From the NCBI GenBank assembly GCA_943332745.1, contig CALQQQ010000003.1:1-18788 (forward strand): a stretch of DNA of 18,788 nucleotides, in the 5' to 3' direction. This document shows positions 15,995-18,788 of this stretch, piece after piece (the first letter of the stretch is position 1; the number at the start of each line of letters is the position of its first letter). The DNA is from Opitutus sp. GAS368. GTDB taxonomy: Bacteria > Verrucomicrobiota > Verrucomicrobiae > Opitutales > UBA953. The notes below the pieces were generated by a model. The model did not search any database. It was not told the origin of the DNA and saw only the letters and a program-made list of their open reading frames with translations. Both the position numbers and the translations under genes were made by a program.

Positions 15995-16064
15995 TAACTT
16001 ACAAAAACATACCCCTCCATACCCCCCTTTTTTAGCCCTATATATACAGGCCCCTTTCTTTTTT

Positions 16065-17018
16065 ATGATCAACAACATCACCCCCCGCACCGCCAAGCCC
16101 GACGCCCTCACCTCCCTCCTCCGTTCCGACCTGCCTGACCTCGGCGAAATCCTGGTCAGCCGCATCGCGCCGAGCAACGAACGCTCGAGCGAAGCGGACC
16201 CCCTGACGCTGTACATGAACCAGGCCGCGCGTTGGTCGCGCCTCGGCGCCGAGGAAGAACTTCAGCTCGGCCGCAAAATCAAGGCTGGCAAGGACGCCGC
16301 AGGCAACCTGACCGCCGAGGCCCAGATCGCGTTCGCCGAACTCGTGAACCGTAATCTCCGCCTGCCCTACCACGCCGCCCAGCAGATGCGCGTCCCGCGG
16401 GAAGAACTGCTGGACCTCATCTCCGCCGGTAATGCCGCCCTCATGGACGCCGCCCGCGATTTCAACGCTGATCTCGGGCATCGTTTTAGCACGTATGCCT
16501 TCTGGGGCATCCGCAGCGCCGTCATGCGCGAACTCAATTTCCTTCGCCGCACCGTCCGCCTCCCGCGTAACCTGCATGAGCAGCTGTCCAAACTCCGAAA
16601 GGCCGAGGCCGCGCTGCTACAGGAACTCGGCCGCGAACCAGAAGAGGAGGAGGTCGCCGCCGCCTTCGGCTGCACGCCAGAAAAGATCACCGAGCTGCGC
16701 TGCTACCAGCAGCACGGCCAATCGCTCGATGCTCCGCTCGGCGAAGAAAGCGAGACGAGCTTCGGCGAGACCCTCGCGGACCGCGAGGCCGGCACGCCGG
16801 CCGACCATGCCGAGGCAGCGGACCGCGTGGATGCGTTGCGCGAAGTCTTGGCCCAACTGACGCCCCGCGAACTGGAGGTGATCCGCCTCCGGCACGGACT
16901 CGACGGCGAAGAGCTGACGCTCGACGCCATCGGCCAGCGGCAAGGCGTCTCGCGCGAACGCATCCGCCAGATCGAGGCCGTGGCCTTGCGCAAGATGGGC
17001 CTGGCCGCGCGACGTTAA
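16065..17018 (+). CDS. RNA polymerase sigma factor, sigma-70 family (group 2-like)
   Basis: A 317-residue sigma factor with all main regions except 1.1: region 1.2 at about residues 45-73 (DPLTLYMNQAARWSRLGAEEE), region 2 at 86-163 (NRNLRLPYH, DLISAGNAALMDAARDF, RFSTYAFWGIRSAV), region 3 at about 164-215 and region 4 at 257-311 (LTPRELEVIRLRHGL, VSRERIRQIEAVALRKMG). Region 4.2 keeps the -35-contacting RERIRQ core, but region 2 differs from the housekeeping WWIRQ consensus (see findings). I chose the ATG at 16065; a TTG at 15984 and ATG at 15987 are in frame, but the added 27 residues are Pro/Phe-rich and unlike any sigma region, and the DNA there looks like leader. No Shine-Dalgarno site is present; the bases before the ATG are pyrimidine-rich, and TATATA at 16039-16044 could be a -10 box for a nearly leaderless mRNA. 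It is divergent from the sulfatase operon; no anti-sigma gene is adjacent. Confidence 0.9.
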   Translation: MINNITPRTAKPDALTSLLRSDLPDLGEILVSRIAPSNERSSEADPLTLYMNQAARWSRLGAEEELQLGRKIKAGKDAAGNLTAEAQIAFAELVNRNLRLPYHAAQQMRVPREELLDLISAGNAALMDAARDFNADLGHRFSTYAFWGIRSAVMRELNFLRRTVRLPRNLHEQLSKLRKAEAALLQELGREPEEEEVAAAFGCTPEKITELRCYQQHGQSLDAPLGEESETSFGETLADREAGTPADHAEAADRVDALREVLAQLTPRELEVIRLRHGLDGEELTLDAIGQRQGVSRERIRQIEAVALRKMGLAARR

Positions 17019-17054
17019 GCCCAGCCTTGTGTCACCCTATGCACGTGTCATGAT

Positions 17055-18362
17055 ATGACCGTGCCCTCTTCCCTCCGCCTCCTACTCCTCGTCGGGTTAT
17101 CCGGCATGGCGGCGAGAGATGCGTCCGCCCAGCAGGCCGAGCCGTTCGAAGAGCCGCCAATCAATTATTCAGCGACGCAAACAAACGACCGCGCGACGGC
17201 CATCAACGCTCTATTCCAGAACCGCGCCACGGAAATCCGCTCGATGCCCGCGAAGAAGCGACTCAAGTGGCTGCTCGACGAGATGGGCGTACCCGTCGAA
17301 TCCCAGCTCTTCGTCTTCAGCAAGACGAGCCTGCAGCGCGACCTCATCAATCCGGAGGCCCCGCGGGTGCTCTACTTCTCCGACGAAGCCTACGTCGGCT
17401 GGTCGCCGACGGGCGCCTTCGAGGTGGCGGTATTCGACGCCAAGCTAGGCGCGACCTTTTATGTCTTCGAGCCGCACGCGACGAAGGCGGAGCCGTTACT
17501 CGCCCGCAGCGGCGACTGCCTGCTCTGCCACTCGCGCCACGAGCACACGCCGTCCTTGCGCACGCGCTCAGTCTTCCCGGATTCGAACGGCGAGCCCCTC
17601 AGCGGCTCCGGCGGCTCAAACATCGCCCCCTCCACCCCGCTGGCCGAGCGCTGGGGCGGATGGTACGTCACCGGCGGCCGCGCACCGCTGGAACACCGTG
17701 GCAATCTGACCGGCAAGAAGATCGACGACTTCGAAGGGCCGACGGCCATGCCGACGCGCAATCTGGCGAGCCTCGAAGGTGTCGTCGATACGCGCCGCTA
17801 CCTACTCAAAACCAGTGACGTCATTCCGTTGCTCATGCACGACCATCAGGTCCACGTGCATAACGTGCTTTCGACGGCGCACCAAGACGCGCGCATCGCG
17901 CTCCACCGCTGGCCGGCGATGCGCGAGATCCTCGGTCTGCCCGCCGACGCTCCGCCGCAAGGCTCCTGTGTGGTGGTGTTCGACAGCCAGGCCGAAAAGG
18001 TCCTCGACGCGCTGCTCTGCCGCGACGAGGCCGCTTGGCCCGACGGCGGCCTCCAGGGAGACGGCGTGTTCGCCTCGGCCTACGCCAAGGCACGCAAGCC
18101 CGACGCCAAGGGACGATCGCTGCGCGACCTCGACCTTCGGTTCCGTCTATTCCGCTACCGTTGCAGTCCACTAATCTATTCGCAGAGCTTCGCCGCGCTC
18201 CCGAAGGAGCTGCGAGATATCATATTGCTCCGCCTTTCCGCGGGCCTACGGGCCTTCCCGCCGTCGCCGTCGTTCGGGCACCTGGCCGACGATGAACGCG
18301 TCGCGATCCACGAGATTCTGACGCAAACCATGGCCGGGCTGCCCGCCGGCTGGGGTAAGTAA
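17055..18362 (+). CDS. Exported mono-heme protein, conserved uncharacterised RWGGWYVTG family
   Basis: The 435-residue product begins with a Sec signal peptide, probably cleaved after Ala25 (ASA-QQ). A single c-type heme motif, CLLCH, lies at 155-159, shortly after a conserved stretch PRVLYFSDEAYVGW (103-116). C-terminal to it come RSVFPDSNGEP (171-181), the hallmark ERWGGWYVTGGRAPLEHRGN (198-217) and a His-rich segment MHDHQVHVHN (261-270) that could supply a distal heme ligand. I recognise this as a family recurrent in planctomycetes and verrucomicrobia, usually left as hypothetical or 'cytochrome c domain' protein; I know of no assigned function. It follows the sigma factor by 36 bases on the same strand with no terminator between, so co-transcription is possible. 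Its stop is followed by the bidirectional hairpin at 18375-18405. The family and heme call are firm; the electron-transfer partner is unknown. Confidence 0.85.
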   Translation: MTVPSSLRLLLLVGLSGMAARDASAQQAEPFEEPPINYSATQTNDRATAINALFQNRATEIRSMPAKKRLKWLLDEMGVPVESQLFVFSKTSLQRDLINPEAPRVLYFSDEAYVGWSPTGAFEVAVFDAKLGATFYVFEPHATKAEPLLARSGDCLLCHSRHEHTPSLRTRSVFPDSNGEPLSGSGGSNIAPSTPLAERWGGWYVTGGRAPLEHRGNLTGKKIDDFEGPTAMPTRNLASLEGVVDTRRYLLKTSDVIPLLMHDHQVHVHNVLSTAHQDARIALHRWPAMREILGLPADAPPQGSCVVVFDSQAEKVLDALLCRDEAAWPDGGLQGDGVFASAYAKARKPDAKGRSLRDLDLRFRLFRYRCSPLIYSQSFAALPKELRDIILLRLSAGLRAFPPSPSFGHLADDERVAIHEILTQTMAGLPAGWGK

Positions 18363-18374
18363 GGTGGACGCAAA

Positions 18375-18405
18375 AAGGGCCGGCCCTCGGAGAGGTCCGG
18401 CCCTT
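18375..18405. terminator. Bidirectional intrinsic terminator between convergent genes
   Basis: A 14-pair stem with one mismatch (arms 18375-18388 and 18392-18405, loop of 3) sits between the mono-heme gene (stop at 18362) and the convergent hydrolase gene (stop at 18425). On the minus strand it ends in TTTTT followed by GCG, so it serves the hydrolase best. On the plus strand it is followed by the weaker TTAGTTTAG, still enough for a shared terminator. Confidence 0.75.
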
Positions 18406-18424
18406 AGTTTAGCCTAACGAAGGC

Positions 18425-18788
18425 TTACTTGGCGAGCGAAGCGAGCTTCTCGCGAATCGCGTCGGCTTCGACCTGGTAGCTGGCGGCATTCAGGTGGAGC
18501 AGGTCAGGCATGACCGACTTCTCTAGGGTGCCGTCGGCGGTGAGGAACTTCGCGCCGATATCAAAGAAGTGCACCTTCTTGCCGTCATCGAACTTGGCGA
18601 TGATGGCGTTGACCTTCTCGTTCTTCACGCGCGGTGCGTCCGTCGGCTTGGCCGCACGGGGGAAGACGGCGAGGAGGAGGACCTTGGTGTCAGGCGAACG
18701 CTGGTGAATGGCGGCAATGATCTTCTTGATGCCGTTGGCGATCAGCTCCGGCGTGTGCGCCGGGTTACCGACGTTGTTGGTACCGATC
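18425..18788 (-). CDS. SGNH/GDSL-type hydrolase, C-terminal part (5' end beyond window)
   Basis: The minus-strand frame is open from the right window edge to a TAA at 18425 and gives 120 residues of the C-terminal part. It begins IGTNNVGNPAHTPELIANGI, which matches block III (GxN) of SGNH hydrolases. A beta-strand follows (KVLLLAVFPR), then near the end PDLLHLNAASY, the block V Asp-x-x-His catalytic pair, with the family-typical spacing. The pattern is closest to the platelet-activating-factor acetylhydrolase IB-like group, whose bacterial members are usually carbohydrate or lipid esterases. The first catalytic block (GDS) and any signal peptide lie outside the window, so location and start cannot be judged. 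An internal GTG at 18628 is not a likely start, because the homology continues upstream of it. Confidence 0.88.
   Translation of the reverse strand, partial: IGTNNVGNPAHTPELIANGIKKIIAAIHQRSPDTKVLLLAVFPRAAKPTDAPRVKNEKVNAIIAKFDDGKKVHFFDIGAKFLTADGTLEKSVMPDLLHLNAASYQVEADAIREKLASLAK

Noticed and set aside
15984..16064. Upstream TTG/ATG starts adding 27 residues to the sigma factor
   Set aside because: The added residues are Pro/Phe-rich and match no sigma region. The DNA looks like an AT- and pyrimidine-rich leader, and the ATG at 16065 gives a normal N-terminus.

Overview
The window looks like a chromosomal segment from a GC-rich member of the Planctomycetota-Verrucomicrobiota-Chlamydiota superphylum, most likely a verrucomicrobium (an Opitutae-like lineage is plausible). 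The reasons are three large PSCyt1-DUF1549-DUF1553 cytochrome-like proteins, two Tat-exported DUF1501 proteins, a one-sulfatase operon, a conserved mono-heme protein with an RWGGWYVTG block, and the general lack of Shine-Dalgarno sites. These families are hugely expanded in that group and rare elsewhere. No tRNA, rRNA, insertion sequence, CRISPR array or prophage gene was seen.

Layout. (1) Positions 1-8083, minus strand: two tandem paralogous PSCyt1/DUF1549/DUF1553 proteins (8083-4925, then 4590-1408) followed by a DUF1501 protein (1339 to beyond the left edge). A strong intrinsic terminator at 4877-4901 separates the first paralog from the second, so the second paralog and DUF1501 probably form their own unit. 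(2) 8239-9348, plus strand: a lone type I glycerate kinase, converging on the next operon with stop codons that share an 8-bp palindrome. (3) 15790-9341, minus strand: a tight four-gene operon of sulfatase, lipoprotein lactonase (YbhE/Pgl-like propeller), a shorter PSCyt1/DUF1549/DUF1553 protein with an inserted jelly-roll-like segment, and a second DUF1501 protein of a different subtype; gaps are 19, 15 and 5 bases. A good promoter and a 7-bp dyad lie upstream near 15932-15994. (4) 16065-18362, plus strand: a group-2-like sigma-70 factor with unusual -10-recognition residues, then an exported mono-heme protein. (5) After a bidirectional hairpin terminator (18375-18405), the 3' part of an SGNH/GDSL hydrolase on the minus strand runs off the right edge.

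How the genes may work together. Nearly everything except the sigma factor and glycerate kinase carries an export signal, and seven CxxCH heme-attachment motifs occur on four proteins. The repeating unit is an exported di-heme DUF1549/DUF1553 protein plus a Tat-exported DUF1501 partner, in two sequence subtypes that stay paired. In the second operon this unit is joined to a sulfatase and an envelope lactonase. This suggests, as inference only, an extracytoplasmic pathway on sulfated sugars in which desulfation, heme-linked sugar oxidation to a lactone, and lactone hydrolysis are consecutive steps. The biochemical role of the DUF1549/DUF1553/DUF1501 pair is not established to my knowledge, and it is the most interesting part of the window.
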